Assembly: GCA_013339895.1 (NCBI GenBank)
Contig: JABACO010000008.1
Span: 4,290,244-4,354,243, forward strand
Origin: Ephydatia muelleri
Lineage: Eukaryota; Porifera; Demospongiae; Spongillida; Spongillidae
Length of the DNA: 64,000 nt
Direction of reading: 5' to 3'
Shown here: one piece after another, positions 1 to 12,400 of the stretch
How the letters are laid out: the number at the start of each line of letters is the position of its first letter
Numbering within the stretch: position 1 is the stretch's first letter
Translations under genes and position numbers: made by a program
Notes under the pieces: generated by a model
What the model was told of the DNA's origin: nothing
Seen by the model: the letters and a program-made list of their open reading frames with translations, nothing else
Databases searched by the model: none

Positions 1-140
1 TGAAGGGTGTCAGACAAACATTACATGCAAATAATTCATGTTCACTGGCCGGATATTGCCATCAATGTACAGTACATGTATACACTACATGTACGTGTAC
101 AACCTGGTGGATAGCAACATACATGTACATGTAAACTTAC

Positions 141-650
141 TTTATCATGTGTATTCACACTGATCCCTTTACATGTATCCAGAAGACTCAACACTCTGTT
201 AGTATCACCATCTCTGCTAGCAGCCCACAGCTCAGCCTATGGAAGCATTAGGTCAATAAAATACATATAAACACGTGTTTAAACCACATACAGTACATGT
301 ACAGCTGCAGTATACCAGTATAACATCACATGTAACATGTGTGCAAGCACAGAGACCCCATCATCACTTACCTCCTTCATTGCTTTGCTCTTAAGTACTT
401 CAACTACTGTTCCATGGCCATGCTGTCTTGCCAGGTCAAGTGGTGTATCATGCATCTGTGCAGACATTGATATTTCATATGCCAGTGTATATCAAAACAA
501 TACAATGAAGCTACTCATTATTGCAATCCTATGCAAACCTCATGACCTTACCTTATCCCTGGCATTGATATCAGCTCCTCTCTCCAGTAGAGCTACCACG
601 GTATCTGTGTGGCCATTCTTTGATGAGATGTGAAGTGCAGTTTGTCCATC
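141..650 (-). CDS. ANK gene I, module 1, C, B and A exons
   Basis: C exon 552-650 ([10 protein letters not shown], ending GADINARDK), B exon 372-455 ([15 protein letters not shown]) and A exon 141-236 ([11 protein letters not shown], ending SVNTHDK) are phase 0-0. They are the last exons of gene I visible before the left edge. A further downstream exon must exist outside the window, because no stop or terminal signal is seen. Confidence 0.75.
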
Positions 651-3600
651 CTACATCATCAGACAAAGGATGGATCACATGACATCTAATTGGAGATCTA
701 CCCATACAGTACATGTACATGTACATACATGTACATGCAATCTACATGTGTATACTGTACATGTGTCCACTGTATTAGATATGCATGGACATACACTGTA
801 CATGTACATGTGCCTGTGATGCATGGACTGGGAACTCATTGCATAACAATGATCATGACTACTGTGTTATTGTTTGTGTGTGGTGCAGCTTCTGTTGTGT
901 ACAGCAGCCCTGGCTTACCTATTGAGTGCATGTATATATGTGCATAAAAAGCACTTGTGAATGGAATCTCTTGAATGTGATTGAGCTTGTCATACACTAC
1001 GTCTTCGGTCATTCACTAGCTACAGCTGGTGGCTCATTACAGTGCCAAACTACAGTATATGTGTTACATGATACATGTATAATGTTGTCCCATAGTCATT
1101 ACACTGTCTTTATGAGCTCATTCACCAACCTTATGATCCAGAACATTTCTTTAGTCCTACATGTAATTACTACCCATACAGTGTACATGTACATGTAGCT
1201 ACTACGAAAGCAAATTACAGAATGTATTTCAAGACTGCACCTACATGTACAGTTAAAAACACAAGCTGAATGAAAATCACATGTGAAAAGACATCTGTTC
1301 TATAGACGTCATTTGTACAACACAAGCCTCATGACCTAACCTTATCCCTGGCATAGATATTAGCTCCTCTTTCCAGTAGAGCTACCACAGTATCTGTGTG
1401 GCCATTCTTTGATGATATGTTAAGTGCAGTTTGCCCATCCTACGTCATCAAAGGATGGATCACATAACATGAAATAGGAGATGAGTTGATATTGTACATT
1501 ACATATAATATACACATGTAAACAGGTGTACACAGCATAGAAATGGACATACATGTACTGCAATAGCACGTGATGGCCATGTGGAGGAAGGTTTAAATAC
1601 ACGTAGGATTGCAGTGTAAGTGTCGTACAACGTTTGACAATATCTCAATGGGTTATGGTCCAGTGATCCGGCAATCGTCGAGCTCCTGCGTGGCATGTGC
1701 CAAATGCAGGAGGAGCTGTTTAACACTTTGTAGTCAACAACATACTGATCAGTTGTTTCCTGGTCATATAGTGTAAGTTTATTTCTAACTACGTCTTCCC
1801 AGAATGGTCGATGCTTATTTTACACAACATGTGTCACTGTACCGTAATAATTGGCTTTGTCAGCGAAAGAGTTAATCTGAGGCATTTTAATTGATCTCTT
1901 TAGAAACAAAAATGTAAATATGATGACTTGCGTGTGGCAATGATGATGTTCAAACAAGGTGAGTGGATGTTTTCATTTGATTTGAAGTCTGGCATGTTGA
2001 TATTGTTAAGTGTCGTTGTAAGTACAGTACTTGGGTTTTGGAAGCTTTTACACGTTTGTTGTGTTGCCATTTAGATTGGCTTCAGAACCATATATCCTCA
2101 CAAAGATGATGCAACCTTTGGTTTAGTAACGGATGAAAGGCAATTGTGTATCTCGATGATGGCATTGTAGCACTGCCAGATGAGGTGGGTGCCAGTGGCT
2201 GGGTGAGGGACACACTAGCTAAGGCAGGGTGGGTATGTAATGAAGCTAAGTCTACCTGGTTACCCACCCATAGGTTGTCATGGTTAGGACTTACCTTGGA
2301 TCTAGAGTTGGGGCTTATCTCGGTGCCTGATAGGAAGATTGAGGTCTTGTGGGGGAAGTTGCTAGCAGCCATGGAGCAACCAATGCTCAGGGCCAGGTTT
2401 ATAGCAAGCTTGGTTGATAGGATTATAGCAATGAGTCTGGCATTAGGCCATGTTGCTAGATACATGTACATGACACGGGCTTTGTACGCATTACTGTTAA
2501 CTACAGACATGGTGCGATATGCTACCCATAACATCAGAGGGAAGGGAGGAGCTTAAGTTTTGGACTGAGTCAATTGAGGAGTATAATGCACATCCTATAT
2601 GGCATGGTCCATCTGCTGTCAGATGTGTGCACTCAGATGCTAGTGATGTGGGCTATGGAGGCTACATAGTTTAGCATGGCATGCATGTGCACAGGGAATT
2701 TGGTCTTCAGAGAAAGCAAAGCAGAGCTCTACCTGGAGAGAGCTAGTAGCAGTGGGGAGAGTGCTAGAATCAGTTGCAAGCAGACTGAGTAGTACTAGAG
2801 TTCACTGACAATCAAAATGTTAGGTTTGTTGACAGCTGCTGTGATACTAAATCCAACAGATATGGCAATTGCTTCGAATTTTGGATAGAAACATTGCATT
2901 GACCAGCAATCAGCATGCATCTGCATCAGTCATACAGGAGAAAGTGGTCCAGGCCAGGTAGTGCAGGAGGGTAACCATGTGTTCCAGCACCCAGTGGAGG
3001 GCACTGGCAAAGTTGTCAAAATGATTGGGGCCAATAGGCCGAAGGAAGGCAGGTGTCAACATGGTAGTTGTCATGCCAGTGCATTCCCAAGAGCTCCCAC
3101 TTGGAGGCCAGGACTGGAACCATGGGAAGGCTGCCTGCAGATCCAGTTTGGCCATGAGGGCTCCTTTGTTGAACCTGCCAATGAGAGCCACAGCATGGTG
3201 GATGGTAGAGTAGTGGACCTCTCTGCTGATGATGTTGTCGAAGCTGTGGTCTTGTGGTACAGAAAATGAAGGATCACCCTCCACTTCTCTGCATTGTAAC
3301 AATCAGCAATGATGCCAACTCTTAATTAACACATGTACTTGAATCCATGGAAAATATGGTGTGCTAATGAAAGTGAAGGTGTCAGTGGAGATATTCTTGA
3401 TGACAATGGTGGCCTGTACTGCCTCCTGTGCCAGAAGTCGGAGTCTGCTGGTCGGAATAAGCAGGTGGTGATGGTGCTGCTTGCCTGATGCTTGGCTGTA
3501 CGAGCAGGCAGGGGTGGTGGCTATGTGTGACTGCAGCCCCGCCCCCAGCAGAGGCGTGACCACGATGCTGGGCTGTGCTGGGTGTGGTGACCAGTCTGGT

Positions 3601-6600
3601 GGTGGAGCACGTGACATGGGCTGCAGGTGCTTGTTGAAAGTACCACAGCTCTCCAGTGTTGGTCTGGACGTAGGGTCAGATTCATTCGTGTTAGTGGGAA
3701 GGTGTTGTTGCGTCTGCTCTAGTGAGGCCCGAAGCTAGCCTTGTGCTGGAGCAGGTGTTCAAAGAGAGACTGCTTTGTTGCCAGTGGTTTCAGGTGGGCA
3801 GGCACAGGACGTCACAGGTGAGGGTAAGTAAGGCTTGATAGCTCATCGATACCAAGCTGTAAGACTGAATGAATACACTGTACCTTCCCAAGAACACCCT
3901 TTATATAGTATGGAGACAATCTACAGTAGTTTGGGAATAGGGTAGGTGTAGTTGGAAGAACTTCAGGAAGGTGACAAGGCTTGACCTACATCTACACAAT
4001 GTATCCCAAGACAAGCTTTTCCATGCTTTATGAACATCATGTACAATGACATGTACATGTACATTGTAAGCTGTGTGAAGCAAAGGGGTATCGGATCATC
4101 GTTGGCAATTCTATTTGCCTTTCTTCAGAACATTTAAGATTGTTTCAACAAATCCCTAAACTTCATTCAATTAAATATTAATTGCGTGAGGACAATTTGG
4201 TCATGTCACTTCATCACCAAACTGCATGCATCAAAAGTAATACAACCACACTATACACTGTGGTTCGTATACTGAAGGGTGTCAGACAAACATTACATGC
4301 AAATAATTCATGTTCACTGGCCGGATATTGCCATCAATGTACAGTACATGTATACACTACATGTACGTGTACAACCTGGTGGATAGCAACATACATGTAC
4401 ATGTAAACTTACTTCATCACGTGTATTCACACTGATCCCTTTACACGTATCCAGAAGACTCAACACTCTGTTAGTATCACCATCTCTGCTAGCAGCCCAC
4501 AGCTTAGCCTATGGAAGGATTAGGTCTATAAAATACATATAAACACGTGCTTAAACCACATACAGTACATGCACAGCTGCTGTATACCAGTGTAACATCA
4601 CATGTACATGTAACATGTATGCACCAATCACCACTTACCTCCTTCATTGCTTTGCTCTCAAGTACTTCAATTACTTTTCCATGGCCATGCTTTCTTGCCA
4701 GGTCAAGTGGTGTACGATGCATCTGTGCAGACATTGATATCTCATATGCCAGTGTATATCAAAACAATACAATGAAGCTACTCATTATTGCAATCCTATG
4801 CAAGCCTCATGACCTAACCTCATCCCTGTCATTGATATCAGCTCCTCTCTCCAGTAGAGCTACCACGGTATCTGTGTGGCCATTCTTTGATGAGATGTGA
4901 AGTGCAGTTTGTCCATCCTACATCATCAGACAAAGGATGGATCACATGACATCTAATTGGAGATCTACCCATACAGTACATGTACATGTACATACATGTA
5001 CATGCAATCTACATGTGTATACTGTACATGTGTCCACTGTATTAGATATGCATGGACATACACTGTACATGTACATGTGCCTGTGATGGACTGGGAACTC
5101 ATTGCATAACAATGATCATGACTACTGTGTTATTATTTGTGTGTGGTTTCTGTTGTGTACAGCAGCCCTGGCTTACCTATTGAGTGCATGTATATATGTG
5201 CATAAAAAGCACTTGTGAATGGAATCTCTTGAATGTGATTGAGCTTGTCATACACTACGTCTTCGGTCATTCACTAGCTACAGCTGGTGGCTCATTACAG
5301 TGCCAAACTACAGTATATGTGTTACATGATACATGTATAATGTTGTCCCATAGTCATTACACTGTCTTTATGAGCTCATTCACCAACCTTATGATCCAGA
5401 ACATTTCTTTAGTCCTACATGTAATTACTACCCATACAGTGTACATGTACATGTAGCTACTACGAAAGCAAATTATAGAATGTATTTCAAGACTGCACCT
5501 ACATGTACAGTTAAAAACACAAGCTGAATGAAAATCACATGTGAAAAGACATCTGTTCTATAGACGTCATTTGTACAACACAAGCCTCATGACCTAACCT
5601 TATCCCTGGCATAGATATTAGCTCCTCTCTCCAGTAGAGCTACCACAGTATCTGTGTGGCCATTCTTTGATGAGATGTGAAGTGCAGTTTGTCCATCCTA
5701 CGTCATCAAAGGATGGATCACATAACATGAAATAGGAGATGAGTTGATATTGTACATTACATATAATATACACATGTAAACAGGTGTACACAGCATAGAA
5801 ATATGCAACACACTGCATGGACATACATGTACTGCAATAGCACGTGATGGCCATGTGGAGGAAGGTTTAAATACATGTAGGATTGCAGTGTAAGTGTCGT
5901 ACAACTTTGGACAATATCTCAATGGGTTATGGGTCCAGTGATCTGGCAATCGTCGAGCTCCTGTGTGGCATGCGCCAAATGCAGGAGGAGCTGTGAGTGG
6001 TGCACTAGGGTCAGGAGAAGATGACCCAGCAGTTGTCTCTGCAGGTCCACAAAGACAATTTCATTTTCAGTGCCAGTTCCAGGTGAACGTCCAGGTGTGG
6101 GTTGTCTGTTGTGTTGATCTGCCTGGATCGGGTAGAGGCGGCCAATGTGGGGAGGAAGGGGGGGAGGGGGGGGGGGGGGAAAGAGCAGCTCAAACGTGCC
6201 TGGAAGGATATCACTGACGGTATGGCCTTCCTCACCCACAGACAGCAGTTGATAAAGCTGGCCGATCATTCGGAGTAGGCAGTCGTCGAGGAGTGTGATA
6301 ATTCCAACCGACGCAAACGAAGGAGAATGTCGAGAAGGCGGCAGAGAAAGTGAAAGGTGGCGAAGAGGAGGAGGTTTCAAGAAGGGAGGCAGAGAGAAGG
6401 AGGTGCTAGAAAGAATATGGCAAGGCACATCAGTAAGCCGATGCTTGAACCCAAGATCCCATTTGTGGGGCCCAAGGATGGGAGCAGTGGACTGCCCAGA
6501 CCCAAGTTTCCAGTGGGTTCTTCTTTTAGGTTGGTGACACTGGCCATATCCTGAGGGAATGTTCAAAGATGCCCAAGTGGGGTCAGAGTACAGTATCCTT

Positions 6601-9428
6601 TGGAGGTTGAGCATGTGGTCATGAGAGCATGAAGTGTGTTGATGGAGGGAATGCATCATCTAATTTGGGGGAGGACAATGAGGAGTACACGTATGTGTCC
6701 CCTGGCAGTCTCCAACACTTAAAGATGTTGGGAAACCCAGGAGGAAGAGGCAGTGAAACTTAAACACCAAAACTTAGGGGAAGGTTTGGTGTCTGTGTTT
6801 CATACTGGGAGCAGGTGCTGTGAGCACCTCCATGTGTGTTGGAAACACTTAAGAATGGGTATGTTCTTCCTTTCTACACTGAGCTTACCCCTAAATACAG
6901 CCTAATCAGCATTCTGCTCAGATAGAAGTGGAATGTGTGACAAATGCAGTAGCAGAATTGCTAAAGGGTGGGTACATTGAGGAGGTAAAGGAGCTCCCAG
7001 TTGTATGCAGCCCATTATCTGTTCTCACGAATGGAGTGGGTAAAAATGGCTTGTAGTTAACTCTTTCACTGGCAACAGAGCAATATTGTGCCACAGGTGC
7101 TATACAAAAGCCACTCTGTTTATCTAAAAGGTTTAACACTTTGTAGTCAACAACATACTGATCAGTTGTTTCCTGGTCATATAGTGTAAGTTTATTGCTA
7201 ACTACGTCTTCCCAGAATGGTCGATGCTTATTTTACACAACATGTGTACACTGTACCGTAATAATTGGCTTTGTCAGCGAAAGAGTTAATCTGAGGCATT
7301 TTAATTGATCTCTTTAGAAACAAAAATGTAAATATGATGACTTGCGTGTGGCAATGATGATGTTCAAACAAGGTGAGTGGATGTTTTCATTTGATTTGAA
7401 GTCTGGCATGTTGATATTGTTAAGTGTCGTTGTAAGTACAGTACTTGGGTTTTGGAAGCTTTTACACGTTTGTTGTGTTGCCATTTAGATTGGCTTCAGA
7501 ACCATATATCCTCACAAAGATGATGCAACCTTTGGTTTAGTAACGGATGAAAGGCAATTGTGTATCTCGATGATGGCATTGTAGCACTGCCAGATGAGGT
7601 GGGTGCCAGTGGCTGGGTGAGGGACACACTAGCTAAGGCAGGGTGGGTATGTAATGAAGCTAAGTCTACCTGGTTACCCACCCATAGGTTGTCATGGTTA
7701 GGACTTACCTTGGATCTAGAGTTGGGGCTTATCTCGGTGTCTGATAGGAAGATTGAGGTCTTGCGGGGGAAGTTGCTAGCAGCCATGGAGCAACCAATGC
7801 TCAGGGCCAGGTTCATAGCAAGCTTGGTTGATAGGATTATAGCAATGAGTCTGGCATTAGGCCATGTTGCTAGATACATGACACGGGCTTTGTACGTATT
7901 ACTGTTAACTACAGGCATGGTGCGATATGCTACCCATAACATCAGAGGGAAGGGAGGAGCTTAAGTTTTGGACTGAGTCAATGGAGGAGTATAATGCACA
8001 TCCTATATGGCATGGTCCATCTGCTGTCAGATGTGTGCACTCAGATGCTAGTGATGTGGGCTATGGAGGCTGCATAGTTGAGCATGGCATGCATGTGCAC
8101 AGGGAATTTGGTCTTCAGAAGAAGCAAAGCAGAGCTCTACCTGGAGAGAGCTAGTAGCAGTGGGAAGAGTGCTAGAATCAGTTGCAGGCAGACTGAGTAG
8201 TACTAGAGTGTGTTGGTTCACGAACAATCGTTTTGTGACAGCTGCTGTGATACTAAATCCAACAGATATGGCAAATGCTTCGATTTTGGATAGAAACATT
8301 GCATTGACCAGCCATCAGCATGCATCTGCATCAGTCATACAGGAGAAAGTGGTCCAGGCTGGGCAGTGCAGGAGGGTAACCATGTGTTCCAGCACCCAGT
8401 GGAGGGCACTGGCAAAGTTGTCAAAATGATTGGGGCCAATAGGCCGAAGGAAGGCAGGTGTCAACATGGTAGTTGTCGTACCAGTGCATTCTCAAGAGCT
8501 TCCACTTGGAGGCCAGGACTGGAACCATGGGGAAGGCTGCCTGCAGATCCAGTTTGGATATGAGGGCTCCTTTGTTGAACCTGCTGAGGAGAGACACAGC
8601 ATGCTTGCCCAATGCATGGCTGAATGAGGTGGGCAGTGTGTTGTCAGGAAACCCCCTTCCTCCTCCCTGTACCTCCACAGAGGCGTAATCACAATGCTGG
8701 ACAGGGCTGGGGTGTGTTCACCAGTCTGGTGGTGGAGCACGTGTTGTGAACTGCTGGTAACCAACTAGGGGGGAGGGTGGAGATAGATCAACAAAATTCA
8801 GATTATGCCCGCCCATGATTGTGGAGTCTGATTATGGTGTTTATGGAGTTGTAGGGATCAGAGAGAGAGGGAAGGTGTGTTGCAACTGCTCTAGTGAGGC
8901 CAGAAGCTAGCCTCATGCTGGAGCAGGTGTTCCAAGAGAGACTCCTTGTTGCCAGTGGTTCCAGGTGGGCAGGCGGAGGACTGTGAAGTATCCAAACTAT
9001 TAAAGACATTAGAATTATGCTCATGTGTATGATTGTGCAACTAGCATGTGTGTGGTATTGTGATATTGATAGTCTTTGATGTATCTCGGAGCATCAGTAT
9101 TGGTGAAAACAATAGAGGCAATGAGGGTGGGATGTCAGAAGCTGGGAGACAATACGTTTATGGAAGCCTGGGAAAGATTGAAGAATATGATGGAGCGACA
9201 GAGGATTGGACTACTTACAGGGAGCGACTGGAGATATACACTGTATTGTACCTCGATGCAAACGAGGTGACATATGTGAAGAGGAGAGATGTGTTCCTCA
9301 CGTGTATATATACACCTGTGCACACACAAGAGAGACTGAGCTTGTACATGTACCACTTGCAGTGACTTTGGGTTCTTATTTATCTCACTATTTTTACAAA
9401 GCATACATGTGCACAAAAGTACATACCT

Positions 9429-9490
<62 letters not shown>

Positions 9491-12400
9491 ACTGGGCTTG
9501 TACTACTTGCGGTGTCTTATTTCTCACACTGTTTTTACAAGCGTACATGAAGTCAAAGGAGGATCTACAGAGAACCAGTCACGTGGGAACTCCACATGCA
9601 TGAAGAGTTGCCAACGAAATACAGTTTCATTTACACAATGTGTGCATGAGCATAACAGTGTGAGAGTCACTGTGAGGTCATGTTCACATATTCTGCTGTG
9701 AGAAATAAGAGACAAAACTCTTAGCAAGTGGTACAAAAGCGAAGTGGACGTAGCATAAAGAACACAGAAGTTTAGCAAGGTTATGCCAAATGGGAAAGGG
9801 TGATGTGAGAACGTAGGAATTTAAAAGTCTTCACACGCCATGTTGCATAGTGTTATTTTTTTGCCACGTGTATAACTGTGTGTGCATGTGCATGTGTGTG
9901 TATGTGTGTGTGTGCATGTGTGTATGTGTGTGTGTGTGCACGTGCACAGATGTGTACATTCATGCACATGTACGCTTTGAAAAACAGTGTGAGAAATAAG
10001 AACCCAAAGTCACTGCAAGTGGTACAAGCCCAGTCTGTGTGTATGTGTATGTGTGTGTGTTGTGTGTGTGCTGTGTGTACTGTATGTGTATGTGTGTGTG
10101 TTGTGTGTGTGTGTGTGGTGTGTGTATGTGTGTGTGTGTGGTGTGTGTATGTGTGTGTGTGTGTATGTGTGTGTGTGTGTATGTGTGGCGTGGTTGTTTG
10201 TGTGAAAAGGTACAGTAGGTAGGTGTGTGGCAGGTAACAATGCAAGTGCGTAGTGCATGTTCACGTGCTATGTGAGCTAAGTTATAGCATCCCTGCAGTG
10301 TAGCCGAGTGGGCGTGACAGGAATGAAGTTCAGCAAGCGAATGTGGGAAAGCTTTATACTACACTACTACTAGGTACCGAACGGTGATGCGAGTGAGTAG
10401 GAAAAAAAATCATATGACGTGGGAGGTGGCAACAACCATCAGGCGCTAGCTGACAACCATTCATTAATTCGGTACAATCGTCATACAAAGTGATACAGTA
10501 TAACTCATCTTCTTTGACCCGTATTGACTTAGACAAAAAAAACTAAACAACAAAAAACAGACACTGAGTTGCGAATGGCTGTAGCTTATACAATAGGGTT
10601 TCAGACCAATATTAAATACAACAAATTTATGTTCACTGGCCAACATTGCTAGATTTTGACATCAATGTACAGTACATGTATACACTATACATGTGCATGT
10701 ACAACCTGGTAGATAGCAACATACATGTACATGTAAACTTACTTTATCACGTGTATTCACACTGATCCCTTTACATGTATCCAGAAGACTCAACACTCTG
10801 TTAGTATCACCATCTCTGCTAGCAGCCCACAGCTCAGCCTATGGAAGGATTAGGTTAATAAAATATACACAACATTTAAACAACATACTGTACAAAGTAC
10901 ATGTACAGCTGCAGTATACATGTACCTGTATAACATCACATATTGCAACATGTATACAAGCACAAAGACCTCATCATCAATTACCTCCTTCATTGCTTTT
11001 CTCTCAAGTACCTCAACTACTGTTCCATGGCCATGCTGTCTTGCCAGGTCAAGTGGTGTATGATGCATCTGTGCAGACATTGATATTTCATATACCAGTG
11101 TATATCAAAACAATACAATGAAGCTACTCATTATTGCAATCCTATGCAAGCCTCATGACCTAACCTTATCCCTGGCATTGATATCAGCTCCTCTCTCCAG
11201 TAGAGCTACCACGGTATCTGTGTGGCCATTCTTTGATGAGATGTGAAGTGCAGTTTGTCCATACTACATCATCAGATAAAGAATGGATCCACATTAAATA
11301 CAAGAGCAGTGGATTCTTCACCTGTGTCTGCACACATACACTGTACATGTGTATACATGTGAGCACATGCATTACATTGCATAGACATGTACTTTGCCCA
11401 TTCAACTTCACGGACATGGGCATGTACAGAACTGCATAACTGAAATACTGTACACAACACATGTATTTCATGATGAACTAACCAAACGAAACGTGCAATT
11501 GATATTAACTCCTCTCTCCAGTAGAGCTACCACTTCAGCTGTGTCACCACGTAGTGCTGCTAAGTACAGCTCATGTGTTTGATACACATCCTATAATGAA
11601 TGTATAAATATAATTATGCCATAGTTATATAAGGTCCTGTAGCATAACTAATAGCATGCCTGTACATGAATACATCACTATGCAAACAATGGTGGGATTG
11701 GTGGAACAACATTTGCAGTGTTATCTCTCCTATAACACACAACATATACAGAGTATGCCACTATAGTGTTTCGTGTAGCTTTTGCTGGGATCGTGTGGCC
11801 AATGAGATAGGATAAACTTAACTTCATACAGGTCATGAGACTATTTTTTAGGCTGAACTGTACAAGTGAATATACTTGATTTGCAAGCATACAGTGTCCA
11901 GGCAATTCATTTGATGGCTACTGTAGATTAGGTCAATGGGCATGACATACCTCTTCTTGAATTCCATACCAGTGAGGTAATTGAGAGTACAAAGCCATAG
12001 ATCTGCCTGATGAGAAAGAATAAGCTGTACTCACTCTTTGGTACACAGCAGGGTATGGAGGGTACATAGCAGGGTATGGAGGGTACACAGCAGGGTATGG
12101 AGGGTACACAGCAGGGTATGGAGGGTACACAGCAGGGTATGGAGGGTACACAGCAGGGTATGGAGGGGACACAGCAGGGTACACAGCAGGGTATGGAGGG
12201 GACACAGCAGGGTATGGAGGGTACACAGCAGGGTATGGAGGGGACACAGCAGGGTATGGAGGGGACACAGCAGGGTATGGAGGGTACACAGCAGGGTATG
12301 GAGGGTACACAGCAGGGTATGGAGGGTACACAGCAGGGTATGGAGGGTACACAGCAGGGTATGGAGGGTACACAGCAGGGTATGGAGGGGACACAGCAGG

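Larger units (their letters stand above)
1..8990. repeat. Tandem segmental duplication, copy A (1-3800) and copy B (4274-8990)
   Basis: The sequence from position 1 recurs from position 4274 and stays alignable through the ANK exons, introns and the opposed DIRS-like fragments. Copy B carries 1.1 kb (about 5995-7130) that is missing from copy A. Copy A carries about 0.3 kb around 3215-3520 with no counterpart in copy B. Intron identity is as high as exon identity, so the duplication is recent or homogenised by conversion. Confidence 0.85.

Noticed and set aside
337-633. Plus-strand frames across the ANK exons
   Set aside because: Antisense of ankyrin exons, whose splice borders and repeat motif lie on the minus strand.
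2082-2534. 150-codon minus-strand frame opposite the reverse transcriptase, and its copies at 7496 and 59408
   Set aside because: Shadow of the plus-strand reverse transcriptase, whose motifs are clear.
5919-6659. 246-codon minus-strand frame rich in Pro and His
   Set aside because: Antisense of the gag region; the plus strand has the zinc knuckle and the KLADHSEY motif.
9853-10264. Frames rich in TH or VC
   Set aside because: Encoded by CA/GT microsatellites.
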